Shown piece by piece: positions 24,217 to 33,594 of a DNA stretch of 64,000 bases. Numbering within the stretch: the first letter of the stretch is position 1; the number at the start of each line of letters is the position of its first letter. The notes under the pieces are model-generated. The model saw only the letters and a program-made list of their open reading frames with translations. It was not told the origin of the DNA and made no database searches. Location: NCBI GenBank assembly GCA_027604185.1, contig JADGKB010000026.1, positions 62,001 to 126,000 of the forward strand. The letters run 5' to 3'. The DNA is from Boothiomyces macroporosus (Eukaryota; Chytridiomycota; Chytridiomycetes; Rhizophydiales; Terramycetaceae). The translations under genes and the position numbers were made by a program.

Positions 24217-24807
24217 TTAAATACTATACTTTTCCCTGAATTTGATACACTTTAAAACAAAGCAAAATGAGCACAATACAAATGCTTGCACGAGAACCAA
24301 GAGCAAAAATAATTTGATTGGAAATATTCCGCGTTTGAACCAATAGTTCATGAATGGATAAGGCCAACTGGAACTAGTGCTCTTTACAATAACCGTTATT
24401 TCCAATAAATAAAAGAATACAGTTGAACAGGGAAATATCACATAGTCCATATCGAGTTCCATATCAGACAAGTCAAAAATAACAATCAAGTTGAATAAAT
24501 GCTCGAATGCTAGCACAGTTCCTTGCAAATTCCATTCTAGTTGGTTTGATAGAAGAATCCAAAATGTAATAGAGACTAACCAGCATATCCCAATGCATAT
24601 ACTATAAAATATAGTTTTAATTTGCTTTGAAATTGCGCTCTTGAACATGTAATCTCCAAGTGTACTGGCATAATACAAACATAACAAAGTCCAATTCCAA
24701 TTTGTCAAGTAAAGGAAATAATTTAATCCCGCAAGGTAAATTCTCCATCCTATAAACGAGCAGATAAACAAGAATACAGTGAATCTAATTGTAGCATTTC
24801 TATACAT
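24217..24807 (-). CDS. Polytopic membrane protein, weakly like rolling-stone/AIG1 proteins
   Basis: Single exon, 196 aa, about five to six TM segments. Motifs such as YLTNWNWTLLCLYYA near residue 35 and an EHLFNLIVIFDL segment (His plus Asn in a helix) recall the rolling-stone/FAR-17a-AIG1 group of membrane hydrolases and cell-fusion proteins. The resemblance is short and not decisive. Basic residues at the C-terminus (KCIKFREK) suggest a cytoplasmic tail. It stands apart from the larger seven-TM cluster at 47.5-60.8 kb and shows no similarity to it. Confidence 0.6.
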   Translation of the reverse strand: MYRNATIRFTVFLFICSFIGWRIYLAGLNYFLYLTNWNWTLLCLYYASTLGDYMFKSAISKQIKTIFYSICIGICWLVSITFWILLSNQLEWNLQGTVLAFEHLFNLIVIFDLSDMELDMDYVIFPCSTVFFYLLEITVIVKSTSSSWPYPFMNYWFKRGIFPIKLFLLLVLVQAFVLCSFCFVLKCIKFREKYSI

Positions 24808-25105
24808 TAATAAAGTATGGATTTCCAGGTATTTATATTTTTTATGTCATTGAGTGCACTTTTTTAGCCAATGACATTTACTCTTTTGTGAGCTAAAGAA
24901 TCCAACCTTCAATTGCCATTCAGTCTTTACTTTTAGGAGACTTTCAACTTTGCATTGTAATACCAGTGTCGATTTAATAAATTATGCGACTTTACTCTTT
25001 CACAAATGCGCAGTTGTATAACTCTTTCACAATTGATATTCGCACAGTTATAATTAACCCACACATTGACGGATCAGCTACACAATTTTAGTTTTGGATG
25101 ATCAC

Positions 25106-26020
25106 ATGTTTTTGAGCCAACAGAGTTTACTTATGGAAACAAAAATCCCAAAGATCAAGCCCAAGAAACCAGATTCCGCTGAATCAATGCAAAGATCAAT
25201 GATTCCAACATTTCAAGATAAGCGGAATTTGTATGCAAAGAAATCAAGAAATCTTTCAGCTGTTAATTCTGAATCCACCATCACTGAAGGGTCGAGCAGT
25301 CAAAGTCTTGTTACAAGCAATACTCAAAATACTACTGCTAGCCGTAACATTACTCATATTCAAGATATTACTGATAGTCAAAACATTACTCATATTCAAG
25401 GTATTACTGATAGTCAAAATATTAGCTGTAGTACAAATGATCAAACCCTAAACAGAGGACAAACTCCGAGTAGAGATGAAATAATTGACAAGGAGTTGAA
25501 TAAACCTCTGGTAAAAAAGAAACTTCGGCATTCAGTGTCAATGCCAATAATGAAACCGCAATCCAACCCAGCAGTATCATTCTCCAACATGTACAAAATA
25601 ATGGAAATTGAATTCATCATAAAAATACCACTAGTTTCAAACACCAGAATATTTATCCGCCAAGACAAGATTAATTCAAATCAAACCTTGTTTTTGTTCA
25701 ACGACTTGATTATCATCCATCCGCCAACTACTCTTATCCCTACAAGCAAGTTGTTAATAGAATACAAGGATGGAGTAGAACTGAATGGGATTCCGGTTGA
25801 ATTTGATGATTTCAAGAATGAGAATGATTTTATAGGAACTGTTTCTATACTAAAGAATAGATGGATGAAGGATTACGAGAGTGAAAACTGCTTGGTTTGT
25901 AAAAAGAAATTCAATTTGTTTTTTAGGAGGCATCATTGTAGAGGCTGTGGACGACTGATTTGCTCAAAGTGTTCAGTGTTTAATGATTCTATTAGAAACT
26001 GTAAAGATTGTGCCGAATAA
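25106..26020 (+). CDS. PH-FYVE domain protein
   Basis: Single exon, 304 aa. The ATG at 25106 is the first in frame. The N-terminal ~130 residues are disordered, Ser/Thr/Asn-rich and basic; they contain two copies of a 12-residue unit (NITHIQDITDSQ / NITHIQGITDSQ) from a 36-bp tandem duplication at 25346-25417. A PH-like beta-rich segment follows (MEIEFIIKIPLV...LFLFNDLIIIHPP). The C-terminus is a FYVE finger with paired Cys and the signature RRHHCRGCGRLICSKCS, the basic pocket that binds phosphatidylinositol-3-phosphate. The order PH then FYVE is as in the tail of FGD-type GEFs, but no DH domain is present. It likely acts on endosomes. Confidence 0.85.
   Translation: MFLSQQSLLMETKIPKIKPKKPDSAESMQRSMIPTFQDKRNLYAKKSRNLSAVNSESTITEGSSSQSLVTSNTQNTTASRNITHIQDITDSQNITHIQGITDSQNISCSTNDQTLNRGQTPSRDEIIDKELNKPLVKKKLRHSVSMPIMKPQSNPAVSFSNMYKIMEIEFIIKIPLVSNTRIFIRQDKINSNQTLFLFNDLIIIHPPTTLIPTSKLLIEYKDGVELNGIPVEFDDFKNENDFIGTVSILKNRWMKDYESENCLVCKKKFNLFFRRHHCRGCGRLICSKCSVFNDSIRNCKDCAE
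25346..25417 (+). repeat. 36-bp tandem duplication inside the FYVE gene
   Basis: Two head-to-tail 36-bp units (25346-25381 and 25382-25417) differ by one base (caagatatt versus caaggtatt). The unit is a multiple of three, so the coding frame is kept. The near-identity suggests a recent event. Confidence 0.85.
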
Positions 26021-26135
26021 AATATTTTGTTTTTAAACTATTGGCAAGTTCTGTAATTATAAGTCTGCAAAAAGGAATTCTAGAAGGAATGCTCTGAATT
26101 TAGTGTACTAAAAATGTTTTCCAATTCAATTCAAA

Positions 26136-26702
26136 ATGCAAGAAAATTCAATCGAGTTGTTGATGGCCCTGGCAGTGGAAGCGTCTTTAGCAAACTCTTT
26201 ACTAAATACAGAACAAGAAAGAAAAAGAAAAGAAATGGAATTATTTAATTTATATGTAGAGCATTACCAGAAACTGCAAGAGAATGAAAAGACCTGTTCG
26301 TTTTGTAAAAAGGAATTCAAAACAATCAAAGCGGTAAAAGAACATGAAAGAATACACAAGGGAATCAAACCTTTTGTCTGTAATATTTGCAACACCAGTT
26401 TTACCCAATCTTCTTCATTACGAACTCATTCTTTTACTCACTCTGGACTAAAGCCATACAAATGCACTCAATGCCCGTCCGCATTTACTACCAGCTCAAG
26501 ATTAAAGGAGCATTTAAACTCACATTTGGGGATCAAGAATTATAAATGCTCAAAATGTGATAAAAGCTTTACTCAGCATTGTAATATGATTGCGCATGAA
26601 AAGACGCACGAAAAGATTGAACAGGAATTTAAATGTCAAGACTGTCCAGCTGTATATAGAAATAGAACTTCATTAATTAGACATCGCAAGAAACATCAAT
26701 AA
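26136..26702 (+). CDS. C2H2 zinc-finger protein (five fingers)
   Basis: Single exon, 188 aa. A helical N-terminus of ~45 residues is followed by five C2H2 fingers in tandem: CSFCKKEF, CNICNTSF, CTQCPSAF, CSKCDKSF, CQDCPAVY. Each has the usual x12-HxxxH spacing, with TGEKP-like linkers (HKGIKPF, HSGLKPY, HLGIKNY). It probably binds DNA. Lies between the FYVE and small-Tim genes on the same strand with ~100-bp gaps. Confidence 0.88.
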   Translation: MQENSIELLMALAVEASLANSLLNTEQERKRKEMELFNLYVEHYQKLQENEKTCSFCKKEFKTIKAVKEHERIHKGIKPFVCNICNTSFTQSSSLRTHSFTHSGLKPYKCTQCPSAFTTSSRLKEHLNSHLGIKNYKCSKCDKSFTQHCNMIAHEKTHEKIEQEFKCQDCPAVYRNRTSLIRHRKKHQ

Positions 26703-26752
26703 AACATTTCTGCTATTAAATCTAAATTCTGTGAGCAACTTTTGAAAAAAAA

Positions 26753-26998
26753 ATGAATAATCTCTCCAGTGCAGACATGCAGCTCCTAGAAGCCCACAGC
26801 ATGATTAGAGAAAACCAAGAAATGCAAAAAATGCTACTAGGAATCTTAAACAACTGTTTCAATAAATGCAGTACGGATTTTTCAACTGGGAAAATGACTG
26901 ACTTGGAGAAAAAGTGTATTTCTAATTGTTCACAAAAGTATTGGGCTTATTTTGAAAGAGCGCAAGGAAAGTCTCAGGAATATATGCAGCAACAATAA
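26753..26998 (+). CDS. TIM9: Small Tim chaperone of the mitochondrial intermembrane space (Tim9-like)
   Basis: Single exon, 81 aa, the usual small-Tim size. It has the twin CX3C motif (CFNKC and CISNC) separated by ~15 residues. The segment CFNKCSTDFSTGKMTDLE with the DF pair, then CSQKYWAYFERAQ, fits Tim9 better than Tim8, Tim10 or Tim13. Tim9-Tim10 hexamers escort hydrophobic proteins from TOM to TIM22. Assignment to the family is firm; to Tim9 it is likely. Confidence 0.8.
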   Translation: MNNLSSADMQLLEAHSMIRENQEMQKMLLGILNNCFNKCSTDFSTGKMTDLEKKCISNCSQKYWAYFERAQGKSQEYMQQQ

Positions 26999-28032
26999 AG
27001 TTTGTATTTATATTGTTTTATTTTTACTAGACTTGATGCAACATGGTTGAATGATTAGAGGTATTGGATTGTACTGTTAGATTTGAATTAATAAAAGTAA
27101 AGGATTTGAAATGCTATTGGTTTGAAATCAATAGAGGGTATGGATTAGTAAATGTAATTATTAGAGCATGAGGTAGAGCTGATTCCTAGAATGAAATCAG
27201 ACAATAGTGTAGAGTTCTAGTAAAAAATAAGCAACTTTCTCCAAGTATGAATCACTTTAAGAATTCTCTAGTTACCATACTGGTAAATCACTTGAATTCA
27301 TTGTGTTAATTTCCTGAAAATAAACAAAGGCTGTGGTTCTCTTTTATGTGATTCATTCACGCATTTTTCGAGTTCTTGCGTGGTTTTTGCCTTAACCATA
27401 AGCAGATGTGGGGTAAAACTCTTGGATAAATGGGAACGTGCTTTACAGAAATTATTGTAGAGATACATTGGTCACAGTAGTTTAATACTGCGTTAATTCA
27501 GCTTCCACCCTAATTGAAAATGCCTCTGGATATCAATAGAACCTGCTCTCTGCACAAAGACAGCAATTCTGTGCACAAAAACCATTCAGAAACACCAATT
27601 CTGTGCACTTAATCTCTGGATTAATAAAAGATTCGTCCTTAAAGTGATGGAAAATAAAACACCAATAGTTTGATTCGAGCCTTGAGTAGTTAGTTGAAAT
27701 CAGTTCTCTGATTAGTATCAATTGCAGGGACCACCTTGGCCGTTATGGTTTATTGATTATCATTAATAGTGCGCACAGAGATGACTTGCTTGATCAGAAC
27801 TAGTAATGTGATCAGTTCTGCCTAAAGTTTAGCTAACTGTCTGTTGAATGAACTGTTAATCGCCAAGACCCCCATCAGTTCATTTGACACTTCTTAAGTT
27901 ACCTAATGGGGATGGGAATCCACCTGGTTTACCAATTTGGACACTATTGAGGCTATTTTGCCCTGTTAAACGGACATGAAGACGGTTCCTCTTTGGTTCA
28001 TGGTCAGAGAACTTATCAAAGAAGTGTGAAAT

Positions 28033-28322
28033 TCAAAAAGAACCATCACCTAGTTTTTTCAGCAACGATTGCAATTGTTCTAAATTAATATTCCTGTGCA
28101 CTAGCTTTGCTTTCCAACCTTTAGAATGGCAATCATACAAAGTTACATGACAGTTCTCGACTCTCTTTTTTTCAACGTGCACTACTTTAATTGCCTGGGG
28201 TCTGTAACTAGGAACACTATTGAAACCAAGGTCCCTTTATAGATCCATCAGGGTTTGCTTTTGTTTCAACTTCAAGCGCTAAAATAATTGACTTGGTTCC
28301 CTCCGCTTGTTTCAGAAGCCAA
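28033..28322 (-). pseudogene. Possible gene fragment or relic (minus strand)
   Basis: About 90 codons with coding character: WLLKQAEGTKSIILALEVE... up to a stop at 28035-28033. They include a Cys/His/Trp-rich part (ENCHVTLYDCHSKGWKAKL) and are interrupted by one perfect intron-like GT...AG 19-mer. Upstream the frame hits a stop and no donor-acceptor pair of normal size connects it to a start codon. I do not recognise the family. A decayed gene or a gene with an unusual 5' structure is possible. Confidence 0.35.
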
Positions 28323-28755
28323 GATTAAAAATTTGTTCAGTTTGGAGTAAAAGTGGATACCGAGCTGTGAAGCGCCTAAAATGACAGGCCCAAATGCATT
28401 TCCAAGTTGAACAAACATAAAAACTGGTATATAAACCAGTATAAAAGTAAATCCTCTAGGCCAATGTTTCAATTTCTCCCAGCACAATCAAAAGGGGACG
28501 AAGTGGCTTAGCAGCTTTAAGTGAATTCCACCGAAAATTTAGGCTCAACGATTCAGAGTAAAATTTGGAAAATTCGAACTGCAAAGAAAGGTAGATTCCG
28601 TATAGCTTTCACATTGTATTCCTGCTAGATCCAGTATTATCGTACGATTAGAAGTAAATCATGTGGATTCAAGGGTCCCCAACACATTTCTGAAATTACC
28701 CTTGAAAAGAGCCCGACCCACTCAATGACTAGAAAAATTGCCACTAAATCCCCAA

Positions 28756-28762
28756 TATAAAA
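28756..28762 (+). promoter_or_regulatory. TATA-box-like element before the APSES gene
   Basis: TATAAAA lies 26-32 bp before the ATG at 28788, suggesting a TATA promoter with a very short 5' leader. Confidence 0.4.
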
Positions 28763-28787
28763 CCAAGAGAATTTCAAAGAAAATACT

Positions 28788-29546
28788 ATGTCTAAAGTAT
28801 ATTCTGCTATTTACTCCCAAACTCCAGTGTATGAAATGACAGTGGATGGCACCCTGATGATGCGTCGTATCCATGACTCTTTCTGCAACGCTACTCAGCT
28901 ACTTAAAATTGCGGGGTTGCCTAAATCCCAAAGAATGAAGATATTGGACAATGAATCACAAATCGGCCGTCATCAAAAAATTAGAGGAGGATACAGTAAA
29001 TTTCAAGGTACTTGGGTAAGTTTGGATTCTGCCCGTGCTCTAGCGCAGAGATTTGGTGTTATGCACATCCTCGCACCTATTCTTTTCCTTGATAACCAAA
29101 AGGACGCTCAAGTCAAGCCAGGCACCAGTGTCAAATATCTGCAGTATGTTTTGGATGGTGTCCCAGTTCCAAACAGTGTTATGCAACGGACAGTTTCTCC
29201 TCCACCTCAAAAAGTAAGACACTCTCCTTACAGCCCACCAAAAATTCTTCCTCTATCGCCTGTGGAATCTACCAAGTACATGGACTCTGCTTATTACTCT
29301 GCATACCCTAAAGGACTTGTTCCTAATGCGCCAAAAACAGTTAATATGGATAACCAACAAATGTACATTCCTCCGGCAGATTATCAATTTAACTTTCAAC
29401 CAGTTAATAAGCAATACCCACTTACTCCAGAATTTTATCAACCATTTAACGAATTTCCAGAATACAATCTCGATAATTTAATTCAGTCGCTTGAAATTCC
29501 TTTCAACCAGGAACCACAAAAACCACTTGAATTCACTTATATGTAG
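28788..29546 (+). CDS. APSES-domain (KilA-N-like) transcription factor
   Basis: Single exon, 252 aa. Residues 1-105 form an APSES DNA-binding domain: KVYSAIYSQTPVYEM, MMRRIHDSFCNATQLLKIAG, KSQRMKILDNE, KIRGGYSKFQGTWVSLD. This is closest to the Mbp1/Swi4/Res type that controls G1/S genes in fungi. The ankyrin repeats that normally follow in that group are missing. Instead there is a Pro/Tyr/Gln-rich tail with SP motifs (TVSPPPQ, HSPYSPP, LPLSP), candidate sites for proline-directed kinases, ending in an acidic-hydrophobic stretch that could activate transcription. This domain is nearly confined to fungi and is the main clue to the lineage. It is flanked on both sides by >1 kb without intact genes. 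Confidence 0.93.
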   Translation: MSKVYSAIYSQTPVYEMTVDGTLMMRRIHDSFCNATQLLKIAGLPKSQRMKILDNESQIGRHQKIRGGYSKFQGTWVSLDSARALAQRFGVMHILAPILFLDNQKDAQVKPGTSVKYLQYVLDGVPVPNSVMQRTVSPPPQKVRHSPYSPPKILPLSPVESTKYMDSAYYSAYPKGLVPNAPKTVNMDNQQMYIPPADYQFNFQPVNKQYPLTPEFYQPFNEFPEYNLDNLIQSLEIPFNQEPQKPLEFTYM

Positions 29547-30754
29547 ATTAATAAATGTAGATTTAATAATTTATAATCCAACTAGGTTTTGTTTACGGTA
29601 GATCCATTATCAAGAAGGCGATCTGCCTCAGGATGGGAAACCCCGCTGGAGAATTAGTTTTACTTGCGGGAATAAAATGACACTCTACATGTGAATCGTA
29701 ATTGAATTACACTCGCACTAATCAGATGGCTCAGCGCAGTGAATAAAAGGGATAAAACAAATGTGCCTAAATGTTACATAGTTGTATTCACACCTAACGG
29801 ATTCAAATACAGGTCTGAATTGTGATTGGTTCATGCGGCATGCACTTTTCTGAAACTCAGTAAGTTCAAATTTCAAGGGGCTCTTTGTATTCTCAAATTA
29901 GTAATGCACCAAATGCTCCTTGAAAGGCAGAGCTTCAGTTCGGGTCCGGAAGGGGAATGATTCAAACCCCAGGTCCTCTTTGACATAATTTTCCATTTCA
30001 AAGAGCTGATAGGAGAAACTGCAACGCACTTGTTTCTGGTATTGAGCTGATCGAGCTCCTTGAGAGAACTGTTTGATCATATAGTACAGATGAACTACCC
30101 AAATGAAATATTTTCTGCTTATGAGCTAGCTCGATCAACATCCTTGTCTCGGCTACCATAGTAGACTACGGTGAGTAAATTGCTTTGCACATTGAAACCA
30201 TCGTTTGGAATTTGTTTGTGATCGTGTCAAATATCAACTTGGTATTTATGAGCTGCTGTCCACTTTCGCAAAAAATTGCGTGTGAAATGAGAGTAGTTTG
30301 CCAACAGCGATAGTGGCGAGAGAATTGGTGAGTGGTAATAGTATTGGAGTTGACGGTTGGGTGCCATGATTAAATACAGGAGCAAATCGTAACCTTGGCC
30401 TTGTATTCATTTGCTAAAAATTGTGCAAACAGAGCGCAGTTTTCGTTTCCCATCAGTCCGAATTTTTTCAATTGAAGATGATCAATGAATTGTTTGAAGG
30501 TGGTACTGAATTGCTTTGTAATCTCAAGTCTGGAACGACTTTTGTGAGTTTATAATGAGAGTCTTTTTTGATTCAAAATCTCCAACGATATGATACTCTA
30601 ATGTACAGTCATGTAAAACCAGTAGCTGATTGTGATCTTTGGAGGCAATCATAATAGATTCCAATAGTGAATTTTACACAGATCTTCACTACAACTTGCC
30701 ACGTAGGGTGCCACGTAAGAACTCACATTTAACGTTGGAATATCTAACAGAGAC
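29547..30754 (-). other. Gene-poor region downstream of the APSES gene
   Basis: No intact gene in ~1.2 kb. On the minus strand several stretches have protein-like translation (for example a ~50-codon piece near 30390-30535 containing LKKFGLMGNENCALFAQFLANEYKAK, and the 60-codon ORF 30080-29898). They are broken by frameshifts and stops with no 18-24-nt intron that would join them. They may be the decayed remains of one gene. Confidence 0.4.
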
Positions 30755-31261
30755 ATGGTAAAGATCACTTCAACCGCCGAATCAAGAATTATCATTACCA
30801 TAAAAGATGTTGACAATATAATCTATAACCAAACAGGATTTTCAATGGAAAGTGATATTTTGATTACAAAAAGGATTGATTTCTACATTACAATTCCATA
30901 CGACTATAATATTGAATTAAACACAAAGGGAAAAGCAATGATTACTGGTGGAAGAGTAAACTTGCTACGGATTGAATCAGGTGATCTTTCAATTTCAAAC
31001 TGTCACATAGAAAACTTGGTTTTACGTTCAAAGTCTCATTTTGTCATGTCAAGAACTAGAATAAAGTTTTGCAAGTTGTTGAACACTGGACTTGCAGAAA
31101 TCTGTGGCTGCTACATTAGCGAACTTGAATTCAATGATAATATTATATGTCTTTGCAACAATGTCGAAAATTTTTATCGTGTTGACGTTAGTAAAGGAAT
31201 GATTTGCATCGATGGCTCTCTGACAATTGATGCGATGGGAAGATACCAAATAAACTACTGA
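30755..31261 (+). CDS. Small beta-repeat protein, perhaps GIN/DUF4097-like
   Basis: Single exon, 168 aa, no signal peptide and no TM. It is made almost entirely of short beta strands in a rising pattern (IELNTKGKAMITGGRVNLLRIESGDLSISNCHIENLVLRSKSHF...), the look of a right-handed beta helix or the GIN/DUF4097 'adhesin head' domains known mainly from bacteria. The match is by pattern only. The protein is rich in Ile and Asn and has several Cys. It is followed 100 bp downstream by the DysF gene on the same strand. Function unknown. Confidence 0.6.
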   Translation: MVKITSTAESRIIITIKDVDNIIYNQTGFSMESDILITKRIDFYITIPYDYNIELNTKGKAMITGGRVNLLRIESGDLSISNCHIENLVLRSKSHFVMSRTRIKFCKLLNTGLAEICGCYISELEFNDNIICLCNNVENFYRVDVSKGMICIDGSLTIDAMGRYQINY

Positions 31262-31361
31262 TTTCATTCCCCATTTGGATTGCTTCATTCTACCATTTCA
31301 ACCTCATTTAATTCCAAGCCACAAACAAATATTCAGCCACACATCTCTTTTTGCCTGTAAA

Positions 31362-32008
31362 ATGGACAAGGAAGTGATATGTGATCGTATCTATGAAAAT
31401 GAAAGGGGAACCATCATATTTGGAAAATACAACTTTAGTAAAAAAGCATTATTGCCTACAGATGTATCTCCCTTTTCAAACGAATCCAGTTCCTACGTAG
31501 TAGATATCAAATATTACCAATGCCCACCAAATTACGAGTGGTTCTCTGACTGGATGGTAGATATGAACGGATCAGTGGATGAACAAGGCTGGTCTTACAA
31601 TACGACTTTTTATAACGATAATTGGGAGTCTTCAATAAACAAACAGAATGTCAGTTTTGTTCGCAGGAGAAGGTGGATGAGAATGAGAAGAAAATGCAAT
31701 AACAATGTTGAAAAGAAGGAAATATTTGATATCCAGCAGAGGACAAATGACAGGCAGCGACTGAAATTTGTGCAACAGCAAAACGAATTAAACGAAAACG
31801 TAACCGCCTTTTAATTTAGATTTCATTCATTCTGTCGGAATTTGAATACGAATGCAGCAAGCTAAAGACATGCCTTGCGCTCGCTCCACAGCTGAACAGC
31901 GAAGCAATCAAAAAGTGTGTCGCTTCGCTCCGATATTTTAATGACAAACTTATATTACTAGATTCGCTGCATCTCTCCGATGAGCAAAAGTTGAACCTAC
32001 TCCAATAA
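31362..32008 (+). CDS. DysF-domain protein (Spo73/Pex30-type DysF)
   Basis: Two exons (31362-31799, 31820-32008; 20-nt intron), 208 aa. The first exon holds a DysF domain: DysFN-like ENERGTIIFGKY...LLPTDVSPFS, then YEWFSDWMVDMNG..DEQGWSYNTTF, then DysFC-like FVRRRRWMRMRRK. Such Trp-Arg stacked domains occur in dysferlin, fungal peroxins of the Pex30 group and the small yeast sporulation protein Spo73, which is the nearest in size. The second exon, invisible to simple ORF calls, adds a 62-residue helical tail rich in Leu, Lys and Cys. The likely role is at membranes or organelle contact sites. The first ATG in frame is at 31362. Confidence 0.82.
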
Positions 32009-32048
32009 ATACTAGTTCACATTTTTCTAGGCTATCCACAATTTTTAA

Positions 32049-33551
32049 ATGCAAATCACGATTCGCAAATTAGGAACGGCGGTTGCGTCTGCAATCGCTC
32101 TCATCTCGCTCTACAAGTGGGTCAAGAAGCTGCTCAACCCGCTATCAAGAATGCCAAGCACACCGTCCTATCCCTTCCTGTTGCATTTGTTTCATCCGCT
32201 CTATTTCAACAAACTCAAAACCAAAAACTCTGCTCAAATTCATGTGCATCTAACGATAGAGATTGCAGAAAAGTACGGCCCGATAGTGAATTACGATTCT
32301 CCAATCTTGGGGCAACGGGTGTTGATTAGCAAAGCAGAAGATGCAAAGAGAATACTAACAGACCAAACCAATTTTGTCCGGGGAGGGCTATTTGAAGAGT
32401 TATTTGAAGGCATGATAGATCATGCGTTGTTTGGGTACAGAACTGGCCACCAATGGAAAAGACACCGCAAGCTAATTCAACCAGCGTTTGGTCCTAGTCA
32501 TCTGAGACATGCTGGCAAAATGTCCCTACAAACTGTTGCAAAATTGAATCACATACTAAAAAAGAAAGAAGGGCAAGTGATGAATTTTATTACAATTTTC
32601 AAATCACTGACTTTGGATGTCATCTCTTTGGTCGCATTTGGCTATTCATTCAAAGCAGTCGAAAAGCTAGAGGATGACATTGAATGGGTATTTAATTTTA
32701 ATATAGAAATGGCACGAACTGGAAGAATTAATCACCAATCCAATGCTATTCAGAGGCATGCTGCCAAAGTTCCTATGGAAACAAGCCAACGTAGCTAACG
32801 ATTCGCCAAACATTGTTCATGCAAAGAAGGAGATTGAACGATTATTGGATAGATTAACAGAGGAAAGGTTGGCCAAGCTTGACGATAATGAGGGAGATAT
32901 GGATGTGTTACATCGACTGCTCATTGCAAAGGTCCAAGATTCTTAATATAGGCATTGGAAAAAGATGAAATATACGGAGAAATCTTGGGATTCTTTATTG
33001 CTGGTCATGAAACCTCTTCAAACACACTCTCTTGGATTTTGCTTGAGCTTTGTAGAAATCCTGCCATTCAAGAAAAATTATACAACGAAATCAAGAACGT
33101 TGATTTCTCTACTGGAAACTTGGCCGAAACTTTGGATTCTTTAAAGTACTTGGATAAAGTTGTCAAAGAAAGCCAGCGATTAAATACTGTCGCCACGATA
33201 ATATTGCGAGAGACGGTGGATGATGTGGTTATTAGAGGATACCATATCCCAAAGAATACTGGAATAATTGTGAATATTGCTGCTATTCATCAAGATCCAG
33301 AGTATTTCCCTGAGCCAAAAAAGTTTAACCCGGACAGATGGGACGACAGCCTTCAGCAATACTATTTGCCTTTCGGTGATGGCCCGCATAACTGCATCGG
33401 CCAAAAGATGGCGCTGATTGAAATCAAGATTGTCTTGTCAGAGTTGGTAAAGAAATTTAGGTTCAGTCTTGAAAAAGGATTTATCCCTGTGGAAGCTCAA
33501 TTTCTGACTTATGGGCTGGAAAAGTTGAATGTAGTTGTTTCTAGTAGATGA
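32049..33551 (+). CDS. Cytochrome P450 monooxygenase
   Basis: Three exons (32049-32687, 32707-32931, 32952-33551), introns 19 and 20 nt; 487 aa. An N-terminal hydrophobic segment (LGTAVASAIALISLYKWV) is the ER anchor. P450 landmarks are present: the I-helix FFIAGHETSSNTL, the K-helix ExxR as ESQR, the PERF-like region (FNPDRWDD) and the heme-binding loop FGDGPHNCIG with the Cys ligand. Overall shape resembles CYP4-like long-chain hydroxylases, but the substrate cannot be read from sequence. The second intron has an unusual GTCC donor with a normal TTAATATAG end. Confidence 0.93.
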
Positions 33552-33594
33552 ATATATCATTTAAATTTTGCTGTAAGCTTTTACGCGTTTTTAT

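Larger units (their letters stand above)
26999..28787 (+). other. Long gene-poor region upstream of the APSES gene
   Basis: About 1.8 kb, very long for this compact genome. It holds no intact gene. A degraded or partial minus-strand coding trace lies at 28033-28322 (listed separately), and the 13-mer caattctgtgcac occurs twice ~33 bp apart (near 27563 and 27596). The length suggests an extended control region for the transcription factor, remains of a lost gene, or both. Confidence 0.5.

Noticed and set aside
29950..29985. T-loop-like GATTCAAACCCC resembling part of a tRNA gene
   Set aside because: The flanking bases cannot form the five-pair T-stem and no other tRNA arms are present.
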